64,000 nt of DNA from Piromyces finnis (taxonomy: Eukaryota; Neocallimastigomycota; Neocallimastigomycetes; Neocallimastigales; Neocallimastigaceae). The DNA lies in NCBI GenBank assembly GCA_002104945.1, contig MCFH01000005.1, positions 744,001 to 808,000 of the forward strand, written 5' to 3'. Positions 1 to 16,339 of the stretch are shown here, in pieces; position 1 is the first letter of the stretch, and every line of letters starts with the position of its first letter. The position numbers were made by a program, and so were the translations under genes. Under the pieces are notes generated by a model. That model searched no databases. It saw only the letters and a program-made list of their open reading frames with translations, and was not told the origin of the DNA.

Positions 1-106
1 ATTATTTTTTCTTTATTACAATTACTCAAATATATAAATAAATATGGGATATGGAAATAATTCCAAAATTAATTACATAAATGTTTATATATAATAATAA
101 ATAAAG

Positions 107-1542
107 CAATGGGGAAATTGGCCGGAGCTTTCATTTGAAAACATGAATTCAACCTGTGCAGTTCAACAATACATTCAATTATTAATTAAGCGTAATCCAG
201 AAGATATAAAAACTATTGTTACTTGTCCAGAAAATCAAGATCCTAATGTTTGGCAATATGAACACTTGAGGTAAAATTTTCTACAATGAATATTTTATTC
301 ATTTAATATTATATAGTAATAATTCATTTATTGAAATAAATAAAAATTAATCATACATCCTAGATAAAATGTTTAAAAAAAGTATATTCAATAATAAATT
401 TAATAATAAATTGATAGACATATAATTATTATTAACAACCGAAAAAAACATTTTAAATTAAAATATATATATCAAAAATGGTTTTATATATTATAATATA
501 TAAATATAAATATAAAATTATAAAACATGAAAAAGATATTTTAAAATATAAAAAATAATTAATATTAATGATATATAAAAAATATAAAAAAAAAAAAAAA
601 AAAAAAAAAAAGAAAAGAAAGAAAGAAAGAATATATGTATATTAATAATAAAAGTATAGAATGATATCTTAACATTGATATTAATATATATATTCATATC
701 ATATAAAAAAAAAAAAAAAAAAAAAAAAAGATTAATATGTCTAGAATTAAATCCTTTACTAATTATGTTAAGTGAAGAATGTCATCCAGATGTTTGTGAT
801 ACCATGAAAGCTACTGATGACGCAGAATTTTTTTGTGCTGCACACCCTAAAGCTCAACCAGTAAATATATTACCTTTATTATTATAAAATAAATAAGATA
901 ATAAAAAACTTTATATTAAAATAAAGTAATTAATATAATTAAATAAATATTCAGTGTAGTGCTATTGATTATTCTATACACACAGTAGACGGTTCAATAT
1001 CATTATTAAATTGTCATTCTTTTTTCCCAACTAGGTAAAATATTAAATATTAGAAATTATATTTGATTCGATAATAGTAATAAAAATTATTTTTAATAAT
1101 TAATAATACATAACCTAATATTTTGTTTATCTATGCATATAAATTATTTTATAAATATTTTATAGAGTTTCAATTCAACCATCTTCCTTAAAACATTTTT
1201 CAAATATTTCCAGAAGATTATATAGAATATTTGCTCATGCATGGTTCCATCATCGTGAAATATTTGTTGAATTTGAAGTAAGTTTTCTCTGTTTTATTCC
1301 TCTTACTTTTGTCTTCTATATTAAAATAATAAAAATAACATAACAATAAATGATTATTATTAATAATTATTTATAAATTTATTCAATTGATTTTAATTTT
1401 AATTTTATTTTAAATATTTAATATTTAGCATCAAACTCATCTTTATGCTAGATTCTTATATTTCTCAACAAAAGCTTTTAATTTAATATCACCAAAAGTT
1501 GTTATTATCCCATCTGAAGCCTGCAACATTGATTTTGATTAA
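107..1542 (+). CDS. MOB4: MOB4/phocein, MOB kinase-activator family (5' partial)
   Basis: Scaffold of the STRIPAK phosphatase/kinase complex. Exons visible: 107-270, 731-860, 955-1034, 1166-1277, 1429-1542 (stop TAA). The translation matches animal phocein along its length: NWPELSFENM, STCAVQQYIQ, ECHPDVCDTM, FFCAAHPK, AIDYSIHTVDG, RRLYRIFAHAWFHHREIF. The CxxxxC pair and the HxxxHH cluster supply the expected zinc ligands of the Mob fold. The first visible exon opens in mid-domain after an AG at 105-106, so the N-terminal exon should lie left of the window. The C-terminus is short and ends soon after the VVIIPSE segment. Odd: the second exon is preceded by an uninterrupted run of about 25 A. 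The family call is firm; the phocein subclass rests on the STxAVQQYI motif and the DYxxHTxDG box. Confidence 0.93.
586..630 (+). repeat. Poly(A) and GAAA run in MOB4 intron
   Basis: About 26 consecutive A followed by short AAAG/GAAA units inside the first visible MOB4 intron. It is simple-sequence DNA with no coding signal. Confidence 0.85.
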
Positions 1543-1826
1543 ACACTTTCATAATTTTTAAAATAAATAATTAATAAAAATAATATTTTTAAAACATTTC
1601 AAATAAAAAGAATTAGAAAAAAGAAAAAAGAAAAGAAAGGGGAAAAAAGGAAAAAAGAAAAATAAAAAATAAATAAATAAGAAATATATATATAATTAAT
1701 AAATTATTATATTTATAAGCAAATTAAAATAAAAATAAAAAATTAAAATATAATAGATAGTAAATAATAAATAATTGGTTTTAATATTTGTTCATAAATA
1801 AAATTATTATTAATAACATTTTTATT

Positions 1827-1857
<31 letters not shown>

Positions 1858-2578
1858 TTAATATTTTATATGTATAGCTATATTGATATTATAACAAAAA
1901 GTAAATTTTATAGTGTGAAATTTAATATTTTTTAGTATTTTATTAAATTTCAATAATTTAAAGTGTTGTTTTTATATTATATAAAAAAGCGTATAGATAA
2001 ACAATTTAAAATTTTGTACTATTTTAATATTTAAGTAATACAATTTATTTATATAATTTTTTTCTTAAAATTAACAATACTTTAGATTTAATTCTAAATA
2101 AAAAGACTATTTATTTTTGAGTAATTGAATTTAAAAACACATGCATATTTATCATTTACAACCTCGATATTTTACGATATTTTATTTTTTATTTTTATTG
2201 TTTTTTTTTTTTTTTTATCAATATCTTTATAACTTGTATATTGTAAAAATTATAAAAATATTGAGAATATTATTTCTAATGTTTTTATTTTCATACTATA
2301 ATAATAATAAAAGTAAAAAGATAATTAATTTTTTCTGTTAATTCTTTTGTTCATTTGTTGTTGACTACACTATCTATATATTATACTATGCTACTAAAAT
2401 ACTTTTTAAGTTATTGAAATAAATGAAAATAAATAAATTAAATTAAATAATGAAAACTAAATCATTTAAATATGTATATAGAATAGAATAGAAAATAGAT
2501 TATAAAACAATTAAAAAAATAAATAAATAAATAATACTAAATAATCCCTTTAAGATTTATTTTATTATTATTTATATT
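1543..2578. other. Spacer between convergent MOB4 and the glycosyltransferase-like gene
   Basis: Shared 3' flank of two convergent genes. It holds a (TTTA)n tract at 1827-1859 and A+T-rich DNA. A short open frame near 2141-2341 is all Phe/Tyr/Ile-type codons and looks like chance. No RNA gene or further exon seen. Confidence 0.7.
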
Positions 2579-2927
2579 TTATAAATCATTTATTGGTTTA
2601 CACATATCATCTACTGGTTGATGTTGATATTTAAAAATTGGATTATCATATGGAGATCCTATAATTGAAAGCCACTGACTTAAAGTAATACGTTCCATTT
2701 CATTAACCCATTTACTAATTTCTTCTTTCTTTTTATTTATTATTTCTGGATTACTTAAATCATTTAATATTGTTGGAAGTTCTTCAAAACCATCGAAATA
2801 AATAAAAACTTCTCTGAATTCTTCACGATACCACTCAACCCATTTTGAAAGCATATTTTCCATAATTGGTTTCTTTTTCAATTTTATTTCATTATCTGTT
2901 CTTTTATTTTTTTTATCTTTAAAAAAG

Positions 2928-2958
<31 letters not shown>

Positions 2959-4365
2959 TTATATAAAATAAATTTATAATTTATATATTAAAAAAAAAAA
3001 TATTAAATATTAATAATAAATATATAAATATAAATAGTAATAAATAATTAATATTGTAATTAATAACATAAAGGTTATAAAGAAATGTAATTATTACAAA
3101 ATAAAATTAGCATTATAATCTTACCTATTGGTTCATTAAGTTCTTCAACATCTTCAACATGACTATCTATATAATTTTCAACTTCTTCATTATTTGATTC
3201 TTTTCTATCATATGTATTAGATTTATCAGCATCTTCACTACTTGCACTTTGATCAAGAAATATAGATGATTCAGTAAAATGATATTCATTATAAGTTTCT
3301 AATAATCTTTTAAACATAGATGGTGAAGGTAATAAATATATTATTTTAGCTCTCAAATTTTCCATCATTGCCATAACAGAAACTTGATATGGAAGGTAAA
3401 GAAGTGCTTTAAATTTTGCTAAAATTTTTGGACCACCATATCTAGTATTTAATACTTCATATGGAATATCTAATGCTTGTAATGCCGGAACAGAAAGCAT
3501 AGAATCTTGTTTTGAACGAGAAATAACAGCTATTGTTTTTTCAGGTTCTTCTGATTTATAAAATAATGATTCATCATAATCTTCTACAATTGGAGGACTA
3601 CCAGTTGATCTAATTAATCCATAGCGTTGTACATGAATACCATTTCTACATAAATAATAAATTTCATATGGATTATTAACTACAACCATAATTTTCATTT
3701 TCTCGATAGCCTCTTTAAATAATTTATGAAATTCAATTTTATATTCATCCTTTAAAAATACGTCATATCTATAATAGAAATTTTATTATATTATATTTAT
3801 ATATTAATAAAGAATAATCAATACAATAATTCAAAAAAAAAAAAGCTTTATTATACTCTACCTATTTGTTATTTCAGTTATAATTTTTGCTTTACATTTT
3901 GGAAGCTTCAAAAATGGAACAACGTCAAACATAATATCGGATATAATAATATATTGATATTCTTCACAATATTTTTCATATTTACTTTCACAGTTGTTTT
4001 CCATTAAGCAACTTTGTAATTCACTCCATTGCATACTGCTTGACTGTATATGAATATGTTAATAAAAAAACAAAATAAAAAAAGGTAGAATGATAATATT
4101 TTTTAATAAAAATTTTTGTTACTTTAAAATGAGTATTAAATATGTAAAATATATTGATTAAATAAAAATTATTAATATTAAAAAAAATACCTCTGGTGAA
4201 TATATAGTAACATTCCAATTAAGGGTTTCTCCAATATATTTAAAATTTGATATTGTTCCCTCATGTCTGCTAATATATAAAATCGGAATATTAAAAGTTC
4301 TTTGTTTTAAAAAATTAAAATTTTTTTCACTTAAAATATATTTATCATTTTTTATATTTGTATTT

Positions 4366-4397
<32 letters not shown>

Positions 4398-4586
4398 GTT
4401 ATTATTAGCAGAAGAAATCATTTTATCATAATGGCCATTTCTATATTGTGAAAAGTCACTTGCTACATAACTATCAGTAGCTATTTCAACTAACAATTTT
4501 AGTATCTGATAAAAAAGGAGTACAGATATAAATATTATTACATTTATAATTAAAAATCTTTGTATTTTTCTCGGTAAAGCAATCAT
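2579..4586 (-). CDS. Glycosyltransferase-like type II membrane protein
   Basis: Rebuilt as four exons, read right to left: 4191-4586, 3862-4043, 3125-3768, 2579-2916; total 1560 nt, 519 aa. The N-terminus has a basic PRKIQR stretch, then one hydrophobic segment (about residues 10-31), then a poly-Asn stretch: the layout of a type II Golgi/ER membrane protein with a luminal catalytic part. The luminal part has blocks such as IPILYISRHEG, IIISDIMFDVVPFL, KIITEITNRYD, VVVNNPYEIYYLC, NTRYGGPKILAKFKALLYLP and KIIYLLPSP. These resemble, from memory, an uncharacterised fungal glycosyltransferase-like family: a YGGP..LA.YKA.. motif and a terminal W..WY...F...F.YFD block. Donor and substrate cannot be assigned. 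The gene model is strong; the function is tentative. Confidence 0.8.
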
Positions 4587-4899
4587 TTTTGATTTAATTA
4601 ATATTATGTAAATAAAAAAATATATATTATATATATTAAATAGACAATTGAATAATGCTGTAATTTTAATAAGAAAATATTTCCAAGTTTCAATGTTATT
4701 TAAATAATTTAATTTGTTAAATTCACTAATTTAACAATTATTTATGATATAAAGAGTTTCTAATTAATAAAAACTAAAACAGAATAAAAAAAAACTCTTG
4801 GAATTTTTTTATATTTTTTTTTACTATTTTTTTTTTTTTTTTTTTTTTGAAAAGTTTTTGTTATATGATTTAAGCTGTTATTTAAAATTTGTTTAATAA

Positions 4900-4986
<87 letters not shown>

Positions 4987-6664
4987 TGTTATTTTCATTT
5001 ATATATACATATGTACTTATATTAAGAAAATACTGTTTTCATTAAAACTCTTAAATATTTTCGCTAAAAAAAAATAAAAAAATAAATTTCTATTAAAGCA
5101 ACTTTTTTTTTTTTTTGGAAAAGAAATTCTTACTAAATAATTAAAATTATACCTTTTACACAAATAAAGTAATAAATATACATAAATAATGAATATTTAA
5201 TTTATATATATATTATATATCATAATAATAATAATAAATTTCTTTTTTCTCTTTTTTCCGTTGTAATAATAATTAAAATTTTTAGATAAATTTTTTGATT
5301 TAATAATAAAATTAATGAATAATATATTATGAATCATTATTAAATATATTATAATAATTTATTATTTAATTTAATTTTATATTAAATTATTCTTATAAAA
5401 AATAAAGTTAAAAAAAAGAAATGTAACAAATAGTTTTAAAAATATAATATATATCTTGAAAATATACTAAAAGTATATTATATCAATTTAAATATATTAT
5501 ACATTTAATTTTTTTTATTAAATTAAGCTTTAATAATTATTTTATATGAAAGATATGCCGTATTAATATATATTCTAACCCTTCATGTTTTATAAGAAAG
5601 AAAAGTAGCTTTTTGTGGAGAATGCTTCTAATATTATCATATATTTTTTTTTAAAAAAAAAATATTTATTGGATATGTTATATTTTGGTAAAAACGTTTT
5701 TTTTTTTATATTCTACAAGTTATAACGATCAAAAATTTATCATAAGACTTTTTGAATTGTTTATGAAAGATGATAGATGATATTTAATAATTAATTACTA
5801 ATAATAAAAATATTTTTTTTTTTTTTAGAATTTGTTATATTTAAGCAAAATATTGACATATAGAAAAAACTATATGAGTAATTTATGTAATTTCATTTTA
5901 TTTATATAAAGTTATTTTGTATGTTTATTACTTTACTTTAAATATATAATACATTTTTATATAAATAAAAATTATTATTAAAGATTGATTTTATGACATT
6001 AATTTTTTTTTTATATATATATATAATAAAAAATAATTATTATTTAATTTTTTACATTTCATTTCTTTTATTTTTACAATTCCAGTTATTATTTTATAAA
6101 TAATTAGTATTTGCTATATAGATTATTGTATAAAAATATTAACATCTTTATGCTATTTTTTATATGTATAAATTATAATATTAAGAAGGAAGGATTAGAT
6201 TAACTAAACATTAATTTTCAAAAAATAAAGGGTTAAACATTATAAAAATTTATAAATTTTTTTTATAAATATCAAAAATTAAAAATTAATATTTGCTAAC
6301 AATAATAGACATATAGAATAAAAAACCAGTATTGAAAAAAAAAATAAAAAGAACAAATTTTTATTATATATTTTATTATGTAGGATGGTAACATTTTCCA
6401 ATGCTTATGATTAAATTAATATTTTTTAAATAATAGCATATAAATTATAAATTGTTCTATTATAAAATCTTGTAAATTAAAAAATTATGATTAATGGGAT
6501 AGAGTAAAAATATTTAAGCATTTATATAATATATACATAAAATATATATTATATGTAAAGTATAGATTTAGAAATTTATTGCAAATTATTTCATTGAATA
6601 TTTAAATACTATATTAAATTTTGTAATTATGGAATATTAATAATAAAATTAAAAAAAAAAAAAA
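4587..6664. other. Spacer with (ATT)n microsatellite
   Basis: About 2.1 kb upstream of the glycosyltransferase-like gene and downstream of the ZnT9-like gene, both on the minus strand. It holds a perfect (ATT)n tract and several poly(T) runs. A slightly more mixed stretch lies at about 5560-5660. No open frame other than poly-Leu from the microsatellite; no RNA gene recognised. Confidence 0.7.
4901..4986 (+). repeat. (ATT)n microsatellite, about 29 units
   Basis: Uninterrupted trinucleotide repeat. It reads as poly-Leu in one frame but has no start context, splice context or flanking protein similarity. Confidence 0.95.
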
Positions 6665-9563
<2,899 letters not shown>

Positions 9564-10074
9564 GAGGAAATTTAGATAATTAAAAATATTTATGAAGGTA
9601 TAAAAATATATGATATGAATATATAAAGAACTATTTTTTGTTCTATTTTAATTAGAAGTGTTGTATTTTTTTTTTAAAAGTCAATTTTTAATTAATTTTA
9701 TTTAATTAAAACATTTTATTTATTTATTCAATAAATGACATTATAGGTTACAAAAACAACAACAATATTATTATATTTATGCTAAAAAATGTTACTTTTT
9801 TTTTGTATTGATAATATATACGTATTTACAATAAGCTATCCATTTATATATATGTTTTTTTTTTTTTTTTTTTTTTTAAATGAATAAAATATTAAAAAAA
9901 AGTATATTTTTTATTTAATAATCTTTTTAATTAAAAAATAGTTTATTACTATTTTTTATATTATGATATTATTATTATTATTATTATTGTTTTTTTTTAT
10001 ATAATTTCTTTCTTTATTTTATTTTATTTTTTTTTTATGTTTATTTAGTTTTATAAGAAATTAAAAAAAGAAGT

Positions 10075-10104
10075 AAGCATGAGAGATGAGGTTTCATCAT
10101 GCTT
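10075..10104. repeat. 8-bp inverted repeat, 14-nt loop
   Basis: AAGCATGA and TCATGCTT form a perfect 8-bp stem around a relatively G-rich loop, in an otherwise A/T stretch between divergent genes. It could be a protein-binding palindrome or chance. Confidence 0.5.
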
Positions 10105-10229
10105 TATAATTTAATATAAAAATAAATTAAAAATGTTTATGTAACATTAAACTTTATTAATTAAGGAATAATAATTTTAAATGAAATATTTTAAATAGTT
10201 TTTAAGAGCATCTTTACATAATATTATAA

Positions 10230-10288
<59 letters not shown>

Positions 10289-10291
10289 ATT
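10230..10291 (+). repeat. (AAAT)n microsatellite
   Basis: About 15 uninterrupted tetranucleotide units in the divergent promoter region. Confidence 0.95.
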
Positions 10292-10902
10292 TATGGTTTA
10301 TGGTTAAATGATGATAATAATTATAATAAATAAATGTTATTAATATTAAATAACTAAAATATATATTAATATATTATATATATATTACGTATATATATTT
10401 TTTGTGAAATAATACAAATATTTAAAATTATAACTAATTGATAATGGTAACTTTTTATATGTTTTATTTCAATTATAAATTAGTAATGTTAACATTTAAT
10501 AAATAATTATATATAAATATTTTTGTTTAAGTATGATTATCAGAATAAGAAAAATGAAATACTTTGAAGATATGACATTACTTTTTTACAGATAGAAATA
10601 TATATATGTATTATTAAATTTTGTTTTACTATATTACTTATAATATAAAAAATAAAATAGAAATATAGAATTATCAAATTAATAACATTTTTTAGTCATT
10701 ATTATTATTATTTTTTTAATATTATATACCTTAGAAATTTAAATAATACCCTACATTAATTTTGTTATATAATTTATTTATTATTATATATTTTCTCATA
10801 TAATTGAATTAAGAATCAAATTCGTTATATATATATATAACATTTTTGTTTTATAATTTATTAAATACTTAAAAAAAAAAAATAATTAAAGTAATTATAA
10901 AA

Positions 10903-13850
10903 ATGAGAAGAAGTTTTGCACCTAGTAAATACTCTCAAACAACATTGTTGAAATGCATTTCTGTTAAACGAAATTCAAATGTAGAATATGAACAAAAGAT
11001 AAAACGTCAAAAAGTTGTAGTAATTGATGATAAAAATGATTCTGATTATGATGATAATTTCGATAAAGAAAATAAAATTCCAAAAAACACAACTAAGTCA
11101 AATATAATTACTTCGAAAATAAATCAGTATAAACAGCCATTAAAATTAAAAAATGCAAATATTGTCAATCGTGTAACTAAACCTTTTATATTACCATCAT
11201 TTTTAAATGGAAAACGCCCTCCAATTGTAAATCATTCACAGAGATTAACATTGGGTCCAAGAAGAAGAATAGTAGTGGCTGCTAAGCCATTATATGATCC
11301 TGAGGATGAATCGGCTATTGTTCTTTTTGAACCAAAAGAATTGACAGAAACAGAAAAATTGAATTCCCTTTCAAAAGCAGCATTAAACAAAGATGAACAT
11401 TTAAAAATACAAGTTCATGTAGTTGTTGACCCTGCTATTGGAAAAGTTTTAAGACCACATCAAGTGATTATATATACTTTTTTTTTTTTTATTTTATTTT
11501 TTTCAATTTATATATATGTTTATTTTATATAAAATATAAATTTAAAATTATAAATTATAAATTGGTTATTAATCATTAACAATTATCATATTATATTTAA
11601 GATTGAAGGTGTAAGATTTTTATATAATTGCTCAACTGGTAAATGTGTTGAGAATGCTTATGGAGCAATTATGGCAGATGAAATGGTATTAAAAATACTT
11701 AATATTTATTTTGATTTTTAATATATTTATTCAAAATATAATATAACCATTTATTTATATTTATATAAAATAGGGTTTAGGAAAAACGCTACAATGTAAG
11801 TTTTTTTTTATAAATTGATAACTTGTTTGTTTATTTTGTTATTCTTTTTTTAATATTTATTATTGAATATTTCATAGAAGTTTTAGTAAGTGATAAATTC
11901 TAATTTTTTTTTTTTTGAATATTGTGTATAAAAGGTATAACATTGCTTTGGACATTACTTTGTCAATCACCTATCCCAGGTAAATCCGAAATTAATAAAG
12001 CTATTATTGTATGCCCATCAAGTTTGGTAAGAAATTGGATGAAAGAACTTTTACATTGGATAGGGAAAGATAGAATTAATCTTTTGGTATGTGATGGATC
12101 GTTAGGTACTAAAGAACAAACATTAAAAACATTGTCTTCTTTTGCAAGCGCTAAAGGACGAGTTGTTACTCCAGGTAAACTAAATAATTTTTTTTAATAA
12201 TAATAAACATAATAATAACAAACATAAACATAAACATGGTAATAATATATGTATTATAATATAGTTTTAATTATATCATACGAAAGTTTAAGAACTTATA
12301 TAGAGGCACTTCATAAAACAGATTCAATTGGATTAATGTTGTGTGATGAAGGTCATAGATTAAAAAATCAAGACTCATTGACATATAAAGCATTAAATGG
12401 TAATTAATATAAATTTATTATTTGCTAAACAATATTTATATTATATTTATAAAACAAATATTATTTTATTAAATATTTAAATAATAAATATTTAAATTCT
12501 CTTTTTATATTATATAAAAAGAAATTCGGACGAAAAGACGTGTTATTTTAACTGGTACTCCCATTCAAAATGATTTAACAGGTAGACATATCGACAATAT
12601 CGACAATATCGACAATAATTTATTTAAAAGAAATTTAATTTTATTTATTTATTTATTATTATTACATATGCTTTTTTTTTATGTAGAATATTTTTCATTA
12701 ATCAATTTTGCTAATCCGGGCTTACTTGGTACATCTCAAGAATTTAGGAGAAAATATGAAATTCCAATTCTTAGAGGACGCGATTCAGAATCGACTGATA
12801 AAGAAAAAGAAATTGGTGAAGAAAGATTGAAAGAATTATTAGAAATTACCAATAAATTTACTATTCGTAGAACTTCGGATTTATTGTCTAAATATTGTAA
12901 ATTTTCAGACATTATTATTATTATTATTATCGTCATCATCATCGATATTCTTTTTATTCAATAACTAAAAAAAATATATTTTCTCTTATATATATATATA
13001 TTTGACATAATTTGGAACAGTACCTTTAAAATATGAGTATGTAGTATTTTGTAGGTTGAGTGATTATCAATTAAATATATATAAAGAGTTTGTTAAATCT
13101 GATAAAATTAAAGGATTGATTTCAGGAAAAAATGCACAAACATTAAAAGCTATAACTACCTTAAAAAAACTATGTAATCATCCATCACTGGTTGATTTAA
13201 ATGAATATAATATAAAAGTTGAAAAACCTGAACGGAATCCAACTATCTTCAATACTTCTTCAAGGAGAAGATCAACATATAAAGAAGATGATCCAAGGTC
13301 AGAAGATTCTGGAAAACTAGCTTTATTAGATAATATGATTTCAATGATACGACATACATCAGATGACAAAATAGTATTAATTAGTAATTATACCAAAACA
13401 TCAGAGCTATTTGAATTTTTATGTAGAATAAGAAATTATCAGTGTGTTAGGTTAGATGGTTCTATGACCCCTAAAAAGAAAATGAGAATTGTTGAAGAAT
13501 TTAATAAACCAGAATCACCAATTTTTATTTTCCTTTTGAGTAGTAAAGCTGGTGGTTGTGGATTAAATTTAATCGGTGCAAATCGCTTGATCCTTTTTGA
13601 TCCAGGTAAGAAGAATATATATATATAAATGTTAATTATGGCTGTAGAATTTTTTTTTTCATTAATTTTTTTAATATCATTAATCTTTATTTTAAATATA
13701 ATGATTAGATTGGAACCCAGCAAATGATATGCAAGCTTTAGCTAGAATTTGGAGAGAAGGTCAAAAAAAAACATGTTATATATATAGATTTATTGCTACA
13801 GGAACAGTAGAAGAAAAAATTTTTCAAAGGTATTATTTAATATTGTTTAC

Positions 13851-13899
<49 letters not shown>

Positions 13900-14264
13900 T
13901 AAAATCTTAAATATATATTATTAATAGGCAAGCACATAAACAATCAATTAGTTCTTGTGTTGTAGATGAAGATGAAGATGTTGAACGTCATTTTTCACGG
14001 AAAGATTTGAAGAAGCTTTTTGAATTTAATGAACATACCCTCTCAGATACCCATGATACATTTAAGTGTAGTAGGTGTGTTCACGGAAGACAAGTATTTA
14101 AACCACCCGAAATTAATGGTACAAATCAAGGAGATACTAGTTTTTGGAATCATTTCTCAGAATATGAACTTCATAAGATACCCGATAAAATTTTACGTGA
14201 ATGTGGAAAAGGTATAATAACATATGCATTCCAAACAAAAAGTCAGGAACAAATATCAAAATAA
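10903..14264 (+). CDS. RAD54: RAD54 DNA translocase, SWI2/SNF2 family
   Basis: ATP-dependent partner of Rad51 in homologous recombination. Ten exons: 10903-11463, 11602-11685, 11774-11795, 11935-12174, 12265-12399, 12522-12581, 12687-12896, 13021-13605, 13709-13829, 13928-14264; 2355 nt, 784 aa, close to human RAD54L. Visible: [15 protein letters not shown] entering the ATPase, Walker A MGLGKTLQ (GLGKT 216-220, split by an intron between M and G), DEGH box 330-333, SGTPIQND-like motif with T for S, then the RAD54-specific [71 protein letters not shown] and [14 protein letters not shown]. The ~150-residue N-terminal part is basic and poorly conserved. A 22-nt exon (11774-11795) carries Walker A. 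A short insertion of charged residues sits near 13210-13300. Function is certain by family. Confidence 0.97.
13854..13898 (+). repeat. (ATT)n microsatellite in last RAD54 intron
   Basis: About 15 ATT units between the exons ending at 13829 and starting at 13928. Confidence 0.9.
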
Positions 14265-14709
14265 TTTCAAATCAAATCAAATTAAGTGATATTTATTATA
14301 TAATTCTATTATCTTAATTAAATAAGTTTAAAATATATATATATATATTTTTTCTATTAATATTTCATTTTCAATTATATAAAATGAAAATATAATTAAT
14401 ATTAATATATTGCATATTAATAATATAACTATCATACTTAAAAAAAATATATTTTTTTATTTTGTTTTATACACTTTTAATATTGATACTACAAGAAATA
14501 TAAAAAATTTGAATACACAAAATCTTCAATAATAAAAATATAATAAAATAAGAATGTCAAATAATTAAAGTGTAATAGTTTAATAAAATTTATATTAAGA
14601 TTTTTAATATATTTTATTAATTTAATAAAAAATTGATTTTTAAATCTATTTAGATTTACAATTATAATGAAATTAGGCTTTTTTTATATTATACATTTAG
14701 TAAATTTAA
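14265..14709. other. Spacer between convergent RAD54 and elongin C
   Basis: Shared 3' flank of convergent genes, 445 nt of A/T-rich DNA. Several AATAAA-like words occur on both strands but they are uninformative at this base composition. Confidence 0.65.
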
Positions 14710-15471
14710 TTAACATTCAAGATATTCAGCAACTGTTAATAATTCAGTTGCAATGTTATCATCAATATGAAATTCTGGAACATCTTCAGAGTTAGAGTAT
14801 TTAGCTTTGTAATAAAAATATTCACAGACTTTTTCTAAAATTTCTCCTCTATATAATTATATTTAAAACATTCGAAACAAATGATTATAATAAAATATAT
14901 ATTAATATAAAATTTATATTATTACGCAGTGAAATTTCATTTTAAATTTTAATGATGTATGATTACCTAATTTCTCCGAAAGGAATTTCATTTTGACGTT
15001 TTTCAACGAAATTTCCTTTTTTATTTATTAAAATTTAAAAATTATAAAATATATAAAAAATTATTAGAATTAAAAATAATTACTACTACTACTATACTAC
15101 CACTATTATTATTATCATTATAATTTTCTTTTTTAAATTTTATTATTAGAAGATATTAAAGTAAATGAAACATCCAACAAACAATCATAAGAATTTATAT
15201 ATTCCTATAATAATTTATTGTTTTTTATTTTTACTTGTTATAATTGATTATTATATTATAGAAGTATTTATTATATTAAATGCCATCACATGTAATTATA
15301 TTTTATTTTTATTCATATACCTGGACTAGAAAGCATGCTTTTTATAGTTCCTGAAATCATTGCACATTTTCTATCAATTATAAATTCAAATCCATCTGAA
15401 CTGATTAATTTTACTGTATTGAAAACAACATTTTCTTCATTTGAAGAAACAGATTGATTATCATCTTCCAT
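14710..15471 (-). CDS. ELOC: Elongin C (BTB/Skp1 fold adaptor)
   Basis: Adaptor that pairs with elongin B or cullin-type ubiquitin ligases. Three exons, right to left: 15321-15471, 14967-15015, 14710-14848; 339 nt, 112 aa, the same length as human elongin C. Clear matches: [25 protein letters not shown], the F..NEIPFGEI segment, [18 protein letters not shown], and the closing [22 protein letters not shown]. The start follows a run of about 20 T (A on the coding strand), and the first residues MEDDNQS are acidic as in other fungi. Divergent from the SNARE gene at 16340, so the two share an 870-nt promoter interval. Confidence 0.96.
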
Positions 15472-16339
15472 GTTTTTTTTTTTTTTTTTTTTTTTTTTGG
15501 TATATTAATTTAATAATTTTATTTTTTTTTTTATTTTATTTTATGAAAAATAAAATATTTTGCTTTAAACTATTAAAAATATAGTTTTATAAAAATTAAA
15601 TTAATTTATTATAAAAAAATAATTGATTTTTAAATATACATAATGATATAGCTTCATTAATTTCTAATACATTAGTTTTAATTAATGTAATTATTATACA
15701 AAAATATTCACTAAACTTTAATCCTATTTTCATGAATTAAAAAATAAAACAAAAATAAAAATACAAAAAACAAAAATAATAGCAGTAATAATAAAAAAGA
15801 AAAATTAAAGAATAAAACAAGTATTTAATAAAAAATAAGAAAACAAATAAATAAATAAAAAAAAAAAACAAAAAAAACAAAAAAAAAATAAATAAAATAA
15901 AAATAATAAAAACAAAAAAATATTACAATAGAAAAGATATAATAATTATAGAATTGAATTAAAAGAGGTAATTTTAAAATAAAATAATCTTCTATATACC
16001 ATTATTATTAATTATTTAATGTATATATATATTTTTTAAATTATATTTATAACTAATAATTTAAATAGGCATCAAGATTTTCTTAGTATTTAAATTTTAA
16101 GAAAATAATAAGCTATAAATAATCAAATTAAAAAAATTCTTTTAATTTCAATTAGATATAGATTATTGAAATTTATGAAACTTATAAACTATGAATAGAC
16201 AATACAATAATTTAAATTAAGTCATATAATAAAATTAATAAAATAATAGATTTTTAATTATTTAAAAATACAATAACATTAATAACATTACGATAATATC
16301 AGATAAATTATTTTTAAATTTTATATTGAAATCAATAAA
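15472..16339. other. Divergent promoter region of elongin C and membrin
   Basis: 868 nt between two divergent start codons. It includes a poly(T) run at about 15474-15498 next to the elongin C start and a broad A-rich, C-containing stretch (15740-15930). No gene seen. Confidence 0.65.

Larger units (their letters stand above)
9564..10902. other. Divergent promoter region of ZnT9-like and RAD54 genes
   Basis: Spacer between two divergent start codons, so it should hold both promoters. It contains poly(T) runs, an (AAAT)n tract and one short inverted repeat (10075-10104). No open frame with gene-like content. Confidence 0.7.

Noticed and set aside
4889-5077. Open frame reading mostly poly-Leu
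   Set aside because: It is the (ATT)n microsatellite read in frame; flanks have no gene-like text.
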